A stretch of DNA of 32,164 nucleotides from Patulibacter sp. Its GTDB lineage: Bacteria > Actinomycetota > Thermoleophilia > Solirubrobacterales > Solirubrobacteraceae. Position numbers and translations under genes: made by a program. The notes beneath the pieces are model-generated. The model had not been told where the DNA came from. It did no database searches and saw nothing but the letters and a program-made list of their open reading frames with translations. The stretch covers positions 1 through 32,164 of the forward strand of contig NZ_JAURWA010000087.1 in assembly GCF_030655195.1 (NCBI RefSeq), in the 5' to 3' direction. How positions within the stretch are numbered: position 1 is the first letter of the stretch; each line of letters opens with the position of its first letter. Below, one piece after another: positions 1 to 9,717 of this stretch.

Positions 1-270
1 CGGCGTCCCGACCGCCACGAACAGCAGCCGCGCCCGCGACAGCGCCTGCGAGATGTCGGTCGTGAACGTCAGGCGCTCGCGGTTCTTCTGCACCAGCTCG
101 GCCAGACCCGGCTCGTAGATCGGGATCTCGCCCCGCTCCAGACGCGCGATCTTCTCCGCGTCGATGTCGACGCACACGACGTCGCTGCCGAGTTCGGCGA
201 ACCCCGCCGCGGTCACCAACCCCACGTATCCGGTACCGATCACGCCGATGGGCTCACGCTCTGCGGACAT
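1..270 (-). CDS. UDP-glucose/GDP-mannose 6-dehydrogenase, N-terminal part (cut by left edge)
   Basis: The minus strand from the ATG at 268-270 gives 90 residues and stays open to base 1, so the 3' part lies outside the window. The product starts [20 protein letters not shown] and carries the Rossmann NAD-binding motif [17 protein letters not shown] at about residues 11-27, then [11 protein letters not shown] and the [12 protein letters not shown] segment typical of the UDP-glucose/GDP-mannose dehydrogenase family. These enzymes oxidise a nucleotide sugar to the uronic acid for polysaccharide synthesis. The family is clear. The substrate cannot be told from this fragment. No Shine-Dalgarno sequence precedes the ATG, but a TACCCT element lies 9 bases upstream, suggesting a leaderless transcript. 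Confidence 0.9.
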   Translation of the reverse strand, partial: MSAEREPIGVIGTGYVGLVTAAGFAELGSDVVCVDIDAEKIARLERGEIPIYEPGLAELVQKNRERLTFTTDISQALSRARLLFVAVGTP

Positions 271-279
271 AGACCGATC

Positions 280-285
280 AGGGTA
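280..285 (-). promoter_or_regulatory. Putative -10 element for the nucleotide-sugar dehydrogenase gene
   Basis: TACCCT on the minus strand ends 9 bases before the ATG at 270. It fits the actinobacterial TANNNT -10 consensus and would place the transcription start at or within a few bases of the start codon. No good -35 is visible. It is one of several similar elements in this window. Confidence 0.4.
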
Positions 286-389
286 CACCGCTCACCGGAC
301 CGGAGCCCGGGCCGCGGGCGGTCCCGTGCGGAGGCCCGTCGCGGCCGCGAGCGGCGCACGGGGGTCGGCGGGAGGCGTGCTCCCCGCGG

Positions 390-426
390 CCCGCGGCAGG
401 CGCCCCTACGGGCGGGGTGCCGCGGG
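390..426 (-). terminator. Hairpin overlapping the stop codon of the M20 peptidase gene
   Basis: A 9-bp perfect outer stem (cccgcggca / tgccgcggg, 390-398 with 418-426) encloses an inner cgccc/gggcg stem. The peptidase stop codon at 406-408 sits in the apical loop. There is no U tract. It probably marks the 3' end of the peptidase transcript and also separates it from the dehydrogenase gene downstream. Confidence 0.45.
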
Positions 427-1560
427 TCCGCCGACCGGCTCGGCGCCCACGGCCGCGGGGATCGACCGGACGAACGCCACGAGGGCCCGGCGGTAGCGGG
501 CCAGCGACTCGACGGAGACCCACTCCTCAGGTCCGTGGTGGCCGTTGCCGCTCGGGCCGAACTCGACGGCGGGGATGCCGGCCTCGAGGAACGCGAAGGC
601 GTCCGACGCCCCGTCGCGCCCGACCGCCATGCCGGCGCCCTCCCCCGTCCCCGCCACCGCATCGCGCAGGGCGACCACGAACGGGTTGGACCGCGAGACG
701 ATCGCCGGCGCGCGCTCCAGGAACTTCAGGACCTCGACGTCCGGGATCGCGCGGATCTGGCGCAGGATCTCCATCGGGTCCTGCCCGGGGACGAACCGGA
801 TGTCGACCGTGATCTCGCAACGGTCCGGAACCATGTTGAAGGCGTCGCCGCCGTGGATCCGGGCGAGGTTGATCGACGGGCGGTCGTAGAGGTCGCTGCT
901 CTGCCGGCTGAACGGCAGGGTCTCGATCCGCCGGAAGACGTCGAAGGCCTTCAGCGCCGCGTTGTCGCCCAGCCACGGGGTGGACCCGTGGGCCGAGACG
1001 CCGTGGACCGCGAGGCGGACGGCCAGGACGCCCTTGGCCTGCACCCCGATCTGCAGCTCTGTCGGCTCGCCGGTGATCGCGAAGTCGCCGCGCAGCGTGC
1101 CGTCCTTGACGAGCGCGTCCGTCGAGCGACGGTCGACCTGCTCGCTCTCCTCGTCGGGCACGACGACGAGCTGGACCCGCACACCCGCCATCGGCGACCG
1201 TGCCCCGAGGTCGCGCATCTCCGCCGCGCAGTCCCGGAAGGCGCAGAGCATCGCCGAGAGACCGCCCTTCATGTCGTAGGTCCCCCGGCCGTAGAGGCGA
1301 TCGCCGTCGCGCTCGGGCGTGAACTGGTCCGGATGACCGGGGACCACGTCGAGGTGGCCGTGGAGGATCACGGTCGGGACCGCGGGATCCTCCGGACCGA
1401 TGGTCGCGAGCAGCACGGGCAGACCGTCGTGATCGCGCTCCCAGGCGTCGATCCCGTGTGACTCCAGCCAGCCCTTGACGAACCCCCCGGCGGCCCGCAG
1501 GCCGGCCGATGCGGAGGTGTCGTACCCGACCAGCCGCTCCGTCAGCAGCCGTTCGTCCAT
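406..1560 (-). CDS. M20 family metallopeptidase (ArgE/DapE/CPG2 type)
   Basis: 384 residues from the ATG at 1558-1560. An in-frame GTG 13 codons upstream has less support, because a TATCCT -10 element lies 6 bases before this ATG, consistent with a leaderless start. Family features appear in order: the first metal-ligand motif HGHLDVVPG, then YGRGTYDMKGGLSAML with the bridging Asp, the catalytic/ligand acidic pair in PDEESEQ, the ITGEPTELQIG motif, a dimerisation domain with the HGVSAHGSTPW segment, and a C-terminal HHGPEEW histidine. This is a di-zinc amidohydrolase acting on acylated amino acids or small peptides. DapE (succinyl-diaminopimelate), ArgE or a carboxypeptidase G2-like activity are all possible, and the sequence alone does not decide. 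It stands alone, not in a lysine or arginine operon. Confidence 0.88.
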   Translation of the reverse strand: MDERLLTERLVGYDTSASAGLRAAGGFVKGWLESHGIDAWERDHDGLPVLLATIGPEDPAVPTVILHGHLDVVPGHPDQFTPERDGDRLYGRGTYDMKGGLSAMLCAFRDCAAEMRDLGARSPMAGVRVQLVVVPDEESEQVDRRSTDALVKDGTLRGDFAITGEPTELQIGVQAKGVLAVRLAVHGVSAHGSTPWLGDNAALKAFDVFRRIETLPFSRQSSDLYDRPSINLARIHGGDAFNMVPDRCEITVDIRFVPGQDPMEILRQIRAIPDVEVLKFLERAPAIVSRSNPFVVALRDAVAGTGEGAGMAVGRDGASDAFAFLEAGIPAVEFGPSGNGHHGPEEWVSVESLARYRRALVAFVRSIPAAVGAEPVGGPAAPRP

Positions 1561-1566
1561 CGCGTC

Positions 1567-1572
1567 AGGATA
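1567..1572 (-). promoter_or_regulatory. Putative -10 element for the M20 peptidase gene
   Basis: TATCCT on the minus strand, 6 bases upstream of the ATG at 1560, fits TANNNT and implies a leaderless mRNA. It is also the main reason for choosing the ATG over the upstream GTG, which would lie upstream of the transcription start. Confidence 0.45.
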
Positions 1573-1676
1573 GGCGGCCGTCACGGCGGCCGTCGCCACC
1601 GCACCCGGCGCCCGGTACGACCTCGCGTCGCCCGTGCGCGCGTGCGAAGATGGCTGCTCACCTACGGAGGACCCGG

Positions 1677-1823
1677 ATGAGCGAGCTCGAGCACCCCAGC
1701 CACGACGACAAGGACGAGAACATCAGCCTCGTCCCGAGCACGGTCGGCTTCGCGGCCACGGCGGTCGTGTCGCTCGTCGGCATGGTCCTCATCATGCTCT
1801 GGAACTACAACGGCGGCTTCTGA
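1677..1823 (+). CDS. Small single-pass membrane protein, 48 residues
   Basis: An ATG at 1677 is preceded by a GGAGG at 1666-1670 with 6 bases spacing, one of the best ribosome binding sites in the window. The product has a charged N-terminus (SELEHPSHDDKDENIS), then one strongly hydrophobic helix at about residues 19-42, and ends LWNYNGGF*. The likely topology is N-terminus out of the bilayer with one transmembrane helix. I do not recognise the family and assign no function. It is transcribed divergently from the M20 peptidase and convergently with the atp operon, separated from it by a strong bidirectional terminator, so it is a stand-alone gene. The good ribosome binding site and the hydrophobic segment, unlike a random GC-rich frame, argue that it is real. 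Confidence 0.72.
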   Translation: MSELEHPSHDDKDENISLVPSTVGFAATAVVSLVGMVLIMLWNYNGGF

Positions 1824-1898
1824 CCGCCGCTCGGACGAGGGCCGGCGCCGCGCGTCGGCCCCGTCCCGCAGGACCACCCGCCCGGCGTGCCGGGTGAG

Positions 1899-1943
1899 GG
1901 ACGACGAAGGGCCCGGATCGGCGATCCGGGCCCTTCGTCGTCC
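1899..1943. terminator. Bidirectional terminator hairpin between the 48-residue protein gene and atpC
   Basis: A perfect 22-bp inverted repeat (arms 1899-1920 and 1922-1943, core gaagggcccggatcg) lies between two convergent genes. There is no U tract, but the position and perfection support termination from both sides, ending the atp operon on one strand and the small gene on the other. Confidence 0.85.
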
Positions 1944-1993
1944 TGCGGTCCGGGAAGCGGAAGGCCGGTGGTCCGGCGCCCGCTCCCCGCCCG

Positions 1994-2422
1994 TCAGCGC
2001 TTCTCGAGCTTGTCGCCGAGCTTGACCAGCGCGTCGGCGCGCTTCTTGCCGGCGAGCGCGAGTCGGTGCTGCTCGGTGCCCTCCTCGGCGGCGTCGAGCC
2101 GCTCCGCGGCCTTCTGCTGGTCGGCCTCGGCCTGTGCCCGGTCGTAGTCCTCGACCGGGTAGGCCTCGTCGACGAGCAGCAGCACGCCGCCGTCGCCGGC
2201 GACCTGGATGTAGCCGCCGGTCTGGACGAGGCGTTTTACCTCGCCGTCGTTCGGGAGGTACAGGCGGAGCTCGCCGGCCTCGAGGCGACCGAGCAGCGGC
2301 TGGTGCTTGCGCAGCACGCCGAGCTCGCCCGACACCGTGCGGGTCGAGATCTGCTGCACCTCGCCCGAGAACACCTGGCCCCCGGGCGAGAGGACGTCGG
2401 CCTTGAAGGGCTCGTACGCCAC
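1994..2422 (-). CDS. atpC: ATP synthase F1 subunit epsilon
   Basis: 142 residues from a GTG start. The N-terminal beta-sandwich is recognisable from FKADVLSPGGQVFSGEVQQI and the GELGVLRKHQPLL segment typical of epsilon. The C-terminal helical hairpin region is rich in Ala, Glu, Arg and Lys. Epsilon is part of the central stalk, couples F1 to the c-ring and inhibits ATP hydrolysis in many bacteria. It is the last gene of the operon, 5 bases after the atpD stop, with an AAGGG in the end of atpD as its ribosome binding site. Length is normal for the family. Confidence 0.96.
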   Translation of the reverse strand: MAYEPFKADVLSPGGQVFSGEVQQISTRTVSGELGVLRKHQPLLGRLEAGELRLYLPNDGEVKRLVQTGGYIQVAGDGGVLLLVDEAYPVEDYDRAQAEADQQKAAERLDAAEEGTEQHRLALAGKKRADALVKLGDKLEKR

Positions 2423-2427
2423 GGGGA

Positions 2428-3843
<1,416 letters not shown>

Positions 3844-3933
3844 TTACTCGGTGCGAGCGGGGGTGGTGGACGGGCCGACGGGCTCGGCGACGAGCACGAC
3901 CGGGGTGTTCTGGGTGCGGGCGGTGGCGCTCAT
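3844..3933 (-). CDS. Small ORF of 29 codons between atpG and atpD
   Basis: The atpG stop and this ORF's start overlap as TGATG (stop 3933-3935, ATG 3931-3933). The ORF encodes MSATARTQNTPVVLVAEPVG followed by PSTTPARTE, and its TAA stop is directly followed by the GAGGA ribosome binding site of atpD. Tight coupling on both sides suggests that it is translated, either as a small protein or as a device that carries ribosomes from atpG to atpD. The peptide has a short hydrophobic stretch (PVVLVAEPV) and otherwise Thr/Pro/Ala; no family is recognised. It might also be a chance frame in the 97-base spacer. Confidence 0.5.
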   Translation of the reverse strand: MSATARTQNTPVVLVAEPVGPSTTPARTE

Positions 3934-4850
3934 CAGTTGAGGGCCTCCGCGCCGGCGACGATCTCCATGATCTCCTGCGTGATGTCGGCCTGGCGCGCGC
4001 GGTTCATCGCGAGCGTCAGGTTCTTGATCACGTCGGCGGCGTTCTCGGAGGCGCTGCGCATGGCGGACATGCGGGCGCCGTGCTCCGAGGCGGCCGACTC
4101 GAGGAGGGCGCGCAGGAGCGAGACCTGCACGAACTCGGGGACGAGCTCGGCCAGCAGCTCCGCCGGATCGTCGGGCTCGTACTCGACCATCGCCTTGGGG
4201 CCCTTGGACTCCTCGGCGGTGGACTCGTCGGCGACGTCGTCGTCGCCCCCGACCACGCTCGCGGCGGCCAGCGGCAGGAGGGTCTCCTGTCGGACCTCCT
4301 GCACCAGCGGCGAGATGTAGCTGTTGTAGAAGACCTCGACGCGGTCGATCTTGTCGTCGACGAACGCGCCCACGAGGTCGTCGGCGATGTCGCTCGCGTT
4401 GCGGGCGGACGGCGCGTCGGTGAAGCCGGTGTACTGGCCGGCCAGCTCCTTGTTGCGGAACGTCAGCGACGAGACGCCGCGGCGACCGCTGGAGTAGAAG
4501 GTCACCGTCTTGCCCTCGGCCTCGAGCTCCGACGCGCGGTTGAGGCCCGCGCGGAGGATCTGAGAGTTGAAGGCGCCGGCCAGGCCGCGGTCGGCGGTGA
4601 CGAGCACCAGGCCGACCGTGTTCTCCTGGTCGTGCGTGCGCAGGACGGGCTGCGACTGCAGCTCCCCCGCACCGGCCGCCGCGGCGGCCTGACGGGTCAT
4701 GCGGCGCAGGGCGTCGGCGTACGGACGCAGCGAGGAGGCCCGGTCCTCGGCCTTGCGCAGGCGCGCGGCCGAGACCATCTCCATCGCCCGCGTGATCTTG
4801 CGGATGTTCTGGACGGACCCGATGCGGGCCTTGACGTCGCTCTGCGCCAT
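3933..4850 (-). CDS. atpG: ATP synthase F1 subunit gamma
   Basis: 305 residues. The N-terminal coiled-coil start KARIGSVQNIRKITRAMEMVSAARLRKAED and the C-terminal helix ending MSAMRSASENAADVIKNLTLAMNRARQADITQEIMEIV are family hallmarks. An acidic insert around residues 205-225 (GDDDVADESTAEESKGPK) lengthens the protein compared with E. coli (about 287 residues); gamma subunits of similar length occur in other actinobacteria. Gamma is the rotor shaft joining the c-ring to the alpha3beta3 head. The ATG is preceded by a GAGGAG ribosome binding site; the gene begins 38 bases after atpA. Confidence 0.97.
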   Translation of the reverse strand: MAQSDVKARIGSVQNIRKITRAMEMVSAARLRKAEDRASSLRPYADALRRMTRQAAAAAGAGELQSQPVLRTHDQENTVGLVLVTADRGLAGAFNSQILRAGLNRASELEAEGKTVTFYSSGRRGVSSLTFRNKELAGQYTGFTDAPSARNASDIADDLVGAFVDDKIDRVEVFYNSYISPLVQEVRQETLLPLAAASVVGGDDDVADESTAEESKGPKAMVEYEPDDPAELLAELVPEFVQVSLLRALLESAASEHGARMSAMRSASENAADVIKNLTLAMNRARQADITQEIMEIVAGAEALN

Positions 4851-4888
4851 GGACTAGCTCCTCTCGGGTCGACGGGAGACGGGGCTCA

Positions 4889-6442
<1,554 letters not shown>

Positions 6443-6483
6443 GGTGCAGGGCTCCTACGGAAGTGGCGATCGACGACGGCGGA

Positions 6484-7014
6484 CTACGCCGTCGCCACCT
6501 GTCGACGCAGGTTTTCGAGTCGTTGACGGATCGAGGCGTCGAGGATCTGGTTCCCCACGCGCAGGACGATCCCGCCGATGAGGTCCGGATCGACCTCGGT
6601 GGTCAGCTGGACCTCGCGGCCCGTCCCCTCGCCGACCTGACGGCCGATCCGGGCGGTGGTCTCCTCGTCCAGCTCGATCGCGGTCGAGATCCGGACGGGC
6701 AGGACCTTGTGGAGGTCGTCGTACCGAGCATCGAACTCGTTCCGGACCTCCGGCAGCAGCGTGAGCCGCTGGTTCTCGATCATGACGTCGAGCAGGTTGG
6801 CGACGATGGGATCGGCGCCGTCGATCGCCCGGCGCATCCCGTCGCGCTTCTCCTGGGAGGAGAACTGCGGCGAGGCGAGGAACAGCTGCAGCTCGCGGCT
6901 GCCGGAGAGCGCGTCGACGATCTGACCGAGCTGCTCTCGCACCTCGGCGACCACGTCGCGCTCCTGGGCGACCTCGAACAGCGACCGGCCGTACACGCGG
7001 GAGATCTGGTCCAT
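6484..7014 (-). CDS. atpH: ATP synthase F1 subunit delta
   Basis: 176 residues, the usual size for a stand-alone delta/OSCP subunit. It opens with DQISRVYGRSLFEVAQERD and ends with the family region containing DPDLIGGIVLRVGNQILDASIRQRLENL. Delta joins the peripheral stalk to the top of F1. In mycobacteria this gene is a b-delta fusion; here b and delta are separate. A GGAGG ribosome binding site precedes the ATG and overlaps the end of atpF, with 4 bases between the genes. Confidence 0.95.
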   Translation of the reverse strand: MDQISRVYGRSLFEVAQERDVVAEVREQLGQIVDALSGSRELQLFLASPQFSSQEKRDGMRRAIDGADPIVANLLDVMIENQRLTLLPEVRNEFDARYDDLHKVLPVRISTAIELDEETTARIGRQVGEGTGREVQLTTEVDPDLIGGIVLRVGNQILDASIRQRLENLRRQVATA

Positions 7015-7018
7015 GGTC

Positions 7019-7600
7019 CTACCTCCGCTGCTCGCCGCTCAGGGCGGAGAAGTCGAGGCCGTCGAGGGCATCCTCGATGAGACGACGCTGGTCGTCCCCG
7101 TCGAGCGTCTTCCCGGTGACCTTGGCCGTGGCCAGGATCGTCAGGTCGGCGACCTCGGAGCGGATCTCGCTGATGGCGCGACGCGTCTCCGACTCGATGT
7201 CCTTGCGGGCCTGGGCGAGGATCTCCTCGCCCTTGGTCTTCGCGTCCTCGCGCGCCTTCGCCTCGTGGGCGTCGGCGCTCTTGCGAGCGCGCGTCAGGAT
7301 GTCCTCGGCGTGCGTCCGCGCCTCGAGGAGGTTCTGTCGGTTCTCCGCGGCGAGCTGCTCCGCTTCCTTGCGGTCGCGTTCAGCTGCCTCGATCGACTCG
7401 TTGATCGCGGCCTGGCGCTTGTCCAGGGCCTCCGCGATCTTCGGGAACGCGACCTTCGACAGGACGATCCAGGCGATGACGAAGACGATCAGCGTCCAGA
7501 TCATCGCGCCGAGATCGGGAGAGACGAGGAAGCTCTTGTTCTCGCCCTCGACCTCGGCACCGGCCGCCAGGGGCGCGATGGTTTGCAGGAGCACGCTCAT
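7019..7600 (-). CDS. atpF: ATP synthase Fo subunit b
   Basis: 193 residues. One transmembrane helix at about residues 33-52 (MIWTLIVFVIAWIVLSKVAF) is followed by a long Ala/Glu/Lys/Arg-rich helix that will form the peripheral-stalk coiled coil. The first 30 residues form a short extracytoplasmic segment, perhaps cleaved or lipid-facing as in other actinobacterial b subunits. It connects Fo to delta and holds the stator. It starts 6 bases after atpE. Confidence 0.94.
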   Translation of the reverse strand: MSVLLQTIAPLAAGAEVEGENKSFLVSPDLGAMIWTLIVFVIAWIVLSKVAFPKIAEALDKRQAAINESIEAAERDRKEAEQLAAENRQNLLEARTHAEDILTRARKSADAHEAKAREDAKTKGEEILAQARKDIESETRRAISEIRSEVADLTILATAKVTGKTLDGDDQRRLIEDALDGLDFSALSGEQRR

Positions 7601-7606
7601 CGCGGC

Positions 7607-7873
7607 CTACAGGAAGAAGGCCAGGAGGCCCGCGACGAGGCCGTAGAAGAACACGGCCTCCGTCAGGGCGAATCCGAGCCACTGGATGCTGGTGATCTCG
7701 TCCTTGAGCTCCGGCTGGCGCACGAGCGCCTGCACGACGCTGCCGAAGAGGTAGCCGATGCCGATGCCGGCGCCGGCGGCGCCGAGACCGCCACCGAGGG
7801 CGAGGGCGATGGCCTTGCCGGCGTCGGATGCGTCGTCGACGGCGGCCAGCTGCGTGATGATCGTCAGGTCCAC
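7607..7873 (-). CDS. atpE: ATP synthase Fo subunit c
   Basis: 88 residues from the GTG at 7871-7873, chosen because AAGGAG lies at the right distance upstream; a longer frame exists but would run into atpB. Two transmembrane helices flank the polar loop RQPE (residues 52-55). The ion-binding glutamate is E72 in GFALTEAVFFYG. The position that carries Gln in Na+-translocating c subunits is Ile here (GIGIGY) and E72 is followed by Ala, not Ser/Thr, so proton coupling is likely (inference from known Na+ signatures). The glycine-rich first helix fits tight packing in the c-ring. Confidence 0.96.
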   Translation of the reverse strand: MDLTIITQLAAVDDASDAGKAIALALGGGLGAAGAGIGIGYLFGSVVQALVRQPELKDEITSIQWLGFALTEAVFFYGLVAGLLAFFL

Positions 7874-7895
7874 GGTACTGCTCCTTTTAGGTGAC

Positions 7896-8786
7896 TCAGT
7901 GGGACTCGGACACGGCGCCACCGAGATAGATGGCCGTGAGAGTGGCGAAGATGAAGGCCTGCAGGGTGGCGACCAGCCCGATCTCGAAGAGATAGAGCAG
8001 GATGCCGGCGGGAAGCGCGATGATCCCCACGGCGTGGATGCCGAGGAGCACGGCCAGGCCGCCGCTCATGAACAGGATGATCAGGTGCCCGGCGAGGATG
8101 TTCGCGAACAGTCGCACGGACAGCGAGATCAACCGCATGAAGTTGGAGAGGAACTCGAGGAACCAGATGAAGACGGCCATCGGACCGGTGACGCCGGGCG
8201 GCACGAGGCTGCCCAGGTAGCCGATGAGGCCCTTCTTCTTGATGCCCTCACCCGTGTAGAAGACGAACACGAGGATCGCGAGCATGAGCGGGACGCCGAG
8301 GTTGGCGGTCGCCGCGTACAGCGCGAAGTGCGGGACGGCCAGGCCGAAGACGTCGAACTCGTGCTCGGTGTTCGTCGGCAGCGGGATGTAGCCGATGAGG
8401 TTCGAGTACCAGATGAAGAGGAAGATCGTGGCGATGAAGGGGAACCACCGCTTCGCCATCGCACCGTCCATGTTGGCGCCGGTGACGTTGTCCCGCATCG
8501 AGGTGTAGATCAGCTCGACGACGGTCTGCGTGCGGTTCGGCTTGGCCTGCATCCGCTTGGCGACCCACATCATCGTGAAGACCGTCAGGAACCCGGCGAT
8601 GACGATGTAGAGGACGGCCTTGTTGATGGACAGCGGGCCCAGGTCGATCCAGGTGTCGACCTTGAACTCGTTGGCCGGCTCGAACGACGAGTCCTCGTTC
8701 TTCGTCGCACCGAACGCGGCGACCGCGGCGATGATCAGAAGGACGTAGACCCCGATGCCGGTGCGGACCTTCGCGCGGGTGCTCAT
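7896..8786 (-). CDS. atpB: ATP synthase Fo subunit a
   Basis: 296 residues with several hydrophobic helices. The essential arginine is R225 in SLSVRLFANILAGHL, and the C-terminal helix with LFEIGLVATLQAFIFATL is also characteristic. Subunit a forms the two proton half-channels beside the c-ring. The ATG overlaps the stop of the upstream atpI-like gene as ATGA, indicating translational coupling. 22 bases separate it from atpE. Confidence 0.97.
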   Translation of the reverse strand: MSTRAKVRTGIGVYVLLIIAAVAAFGATKNEDSSFEPANEFKVDTWIDLGPLSINKAVLYIVIAGFLTVFTMMWVAKRMQAKPNRTQTVVELIYTSMRDNVTGANMDGAMAKRWFPFIATIFLFIWYSNLIGYIPLPTNTEHEFDVFGLAVPHFALYAATANLGVPLMLAILVFVFYTGEGIKKKGLIGYLGSLVPPGVTGPMAVFIWFLEFLSNFMRLISLSVRLFANILAGHLIILFMSGGLAVLLGIHAVGIIALPAGILLYLFEIGLVATLQAFIFATLTAIYLGGAVSESH

Positions 8787-9148
8787 GCGTGGACAGACTT
8801 CCTGTCGGTGGTGCGGGTCAGGAGGGTGACGGCCAGGTAGACCGTGAAGGCGACGATCATGGTCGCGGCGGCGGCGGCCCCGTCCTGACGATCGACGACG
8901 ACGCCGCAGAGGACGATCGCCAGGCAGATGAGCCAGACGCGCGCCATCATCGCGACGAAGTTCAGCTTGAGTGCCGTGCGCGGGTCGTCCTGCGCCTGGG
9001 CGCGGCCCTCGACCACGCCGGCGACGATCCGCTGCACGACCCAGACGACGGTGGCGACGACGCAGCCGACGACCGGTGCTCCGAGGAGCAGCACGATCGG
9101 CAGGGCGGCGATCACGACGGCGATGTCGATGAGGCGCACGTTCAGCAC
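8783..9148 (-). CDS. atpI: AtpI-like membrane protein of the ATP synthase operon
   Basis: 121 residues, GTG start, with about four hydrophobic segments (IDIAVVIAALPIVLLLG, PVVGCVVATVVWVVQ, VWLICLAIVLCGVVV, AAAATMIVAFTVYLAVTLL). Its place directly before atpB with a 4-base ATGA overlap matches the atpI / Rv1303 position in other bacteria. AtpI proteins assist c-ring assembly in some species and may carry Mg2+. The assignment rests on position and topology more than on sequence motifs. A second in-frame GTG three codons downstream is an alternative start. Confidence 0.72.
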   Translation of the reverse strand: MLNVRLIDIAVVIAALPIVLLLGAPVVGCVVATVVWVVQRIVAGVVEGRAQAQDDPRTALKLNFVAMMARVWLICLAIVLCGVVVDRQDGAAAAATMIVAFTVYLAVTLLTRTTDRKSVHA

Positions 9149-9164
9149 GTGGAGGCCCCGTCGG

Positions 9165-9356
9165 TCATCGGAACCGGGCGATCACCGCGGCCACGCCGCC
9201 GAAGATCCCCACGAAGGCCCCGACCATCAGACCGAAGCCCAGCGACCCGAGCAGTGCCCCGATCCCGCCGAACACGGCGAGCCCCAGGAGCATCGAGGTG
9301 ACGATGGTCATGCCGGCCACCGCTCCGCCCGCGGGCGGTCGATCGGGAGCCGTCAT
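9165..9356 (-). CDS. atpZ: AtpZ-like small membrane protein
   Basis: 63 residues with two transmembrane helices separated by a Gly-rich turn (GLAVFGGIGALLGSLGFGLMVGAFVGIFGGVAAVIARFR). This fits the AtpZ/AtpI family of short proteins encoded at the front of atp operons, reported to act with AtpI as a divalent-cation channel in alkaliphilic Bacillus. It is the first gene of the operon, 16 bases before atpI. No strong ribosome binding site is seen before the ATG, only a structured leader. Confidence 0.72.
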   Translation of the reverse strand: MTAPDRPPAGGAVAGMTIVTSMLLGLAVFGGIGALLGSLGFGLMVGAFVGIFGGVAAVIARFR

Positions 9357-9491
9357 CGGCGGTCTCGCTGGTGTGGGATGGATGCGCCATGTGGTGCGGT
9401 CCGCCGGCGCGCACGACCCATCCGGATCGGCAACGCAGGAGTCCCCTCTCGGGCCGCAGCGTGGCTGCGGCGAGGAGGGGTTCGGCGGCGG
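9357..9491 (-). other. Structured 5' leader of the ATP synthase operon
   Basis: About 135 bases between the putative promoter and atpZ. The first element is a hairpin at 9443-9480: an inner perfect 7-bp stem ccgcagc/gctgcgg with a 3-base loop, topped on an outer cccctctcg / cgaggagggg stem. A second element downstream pairs GGATGG with CCATCC and encloses GTGCG/CGCAC. I do not recognise a known RNA family. It could regulate expression of the operon or simply stabilise the mRNA. Confidence 0.4.
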
Positions 9492-9497
9492 AGTCCC

Positions 9498-9527
9498 ACC
9501 ATATACAGATCACAAGGGGCGTGTCGC
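9498..9527 (-). promoter_or_regulatory. Putative promoter of the atp operon
   Basis: On the minus strand GCGACA (9522-9527) and TATGGT (9498-9503) are 18 bases apart and lie in the most AT-rich patch of the 361-base space between the antiporter and atpZ. The -10 fits TANNNT. The rest of this space (9528-9717) shows small hairpins (for example cgtac/gtacg and gccga/tcggc) but no gene that I can support. Confidence 0.45.
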
Positions 9528-9717
9528 CTGCTGCCGAGCGGGTTTTCGGCCTTTCGTACCGGCCTGTACGAGGGCTTGTGCGAGCCGTCACGAGCGGTGG
9601 TGCCCGCGGATACGAAGATGGCGCGCATCCGCTCGCCGGGCGCCGCGACGGTGGTCCCGGCGCGGTCCGGCGCGTCGCCTCCCGTGACCGTCGTCCGGCC
9701 TCCGCGGGCGGGCGCCG

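Noticed and set aside
9353-9630. A possible small gene in the atp leader on the minus strand (starts MRAIFVSAGTT)
   Set aside because: The product is Arg-rich without a recognisable fold, has no ribosome binding site and would cover the atp promoter and leader.
9528-9717. Possible RNA gene or riboswitch after the antiporter
   Set aside because: Only short hairpins (cgtac/gtacg, gccga/tcggc) are seen, with no conserved riboswitch blocks.
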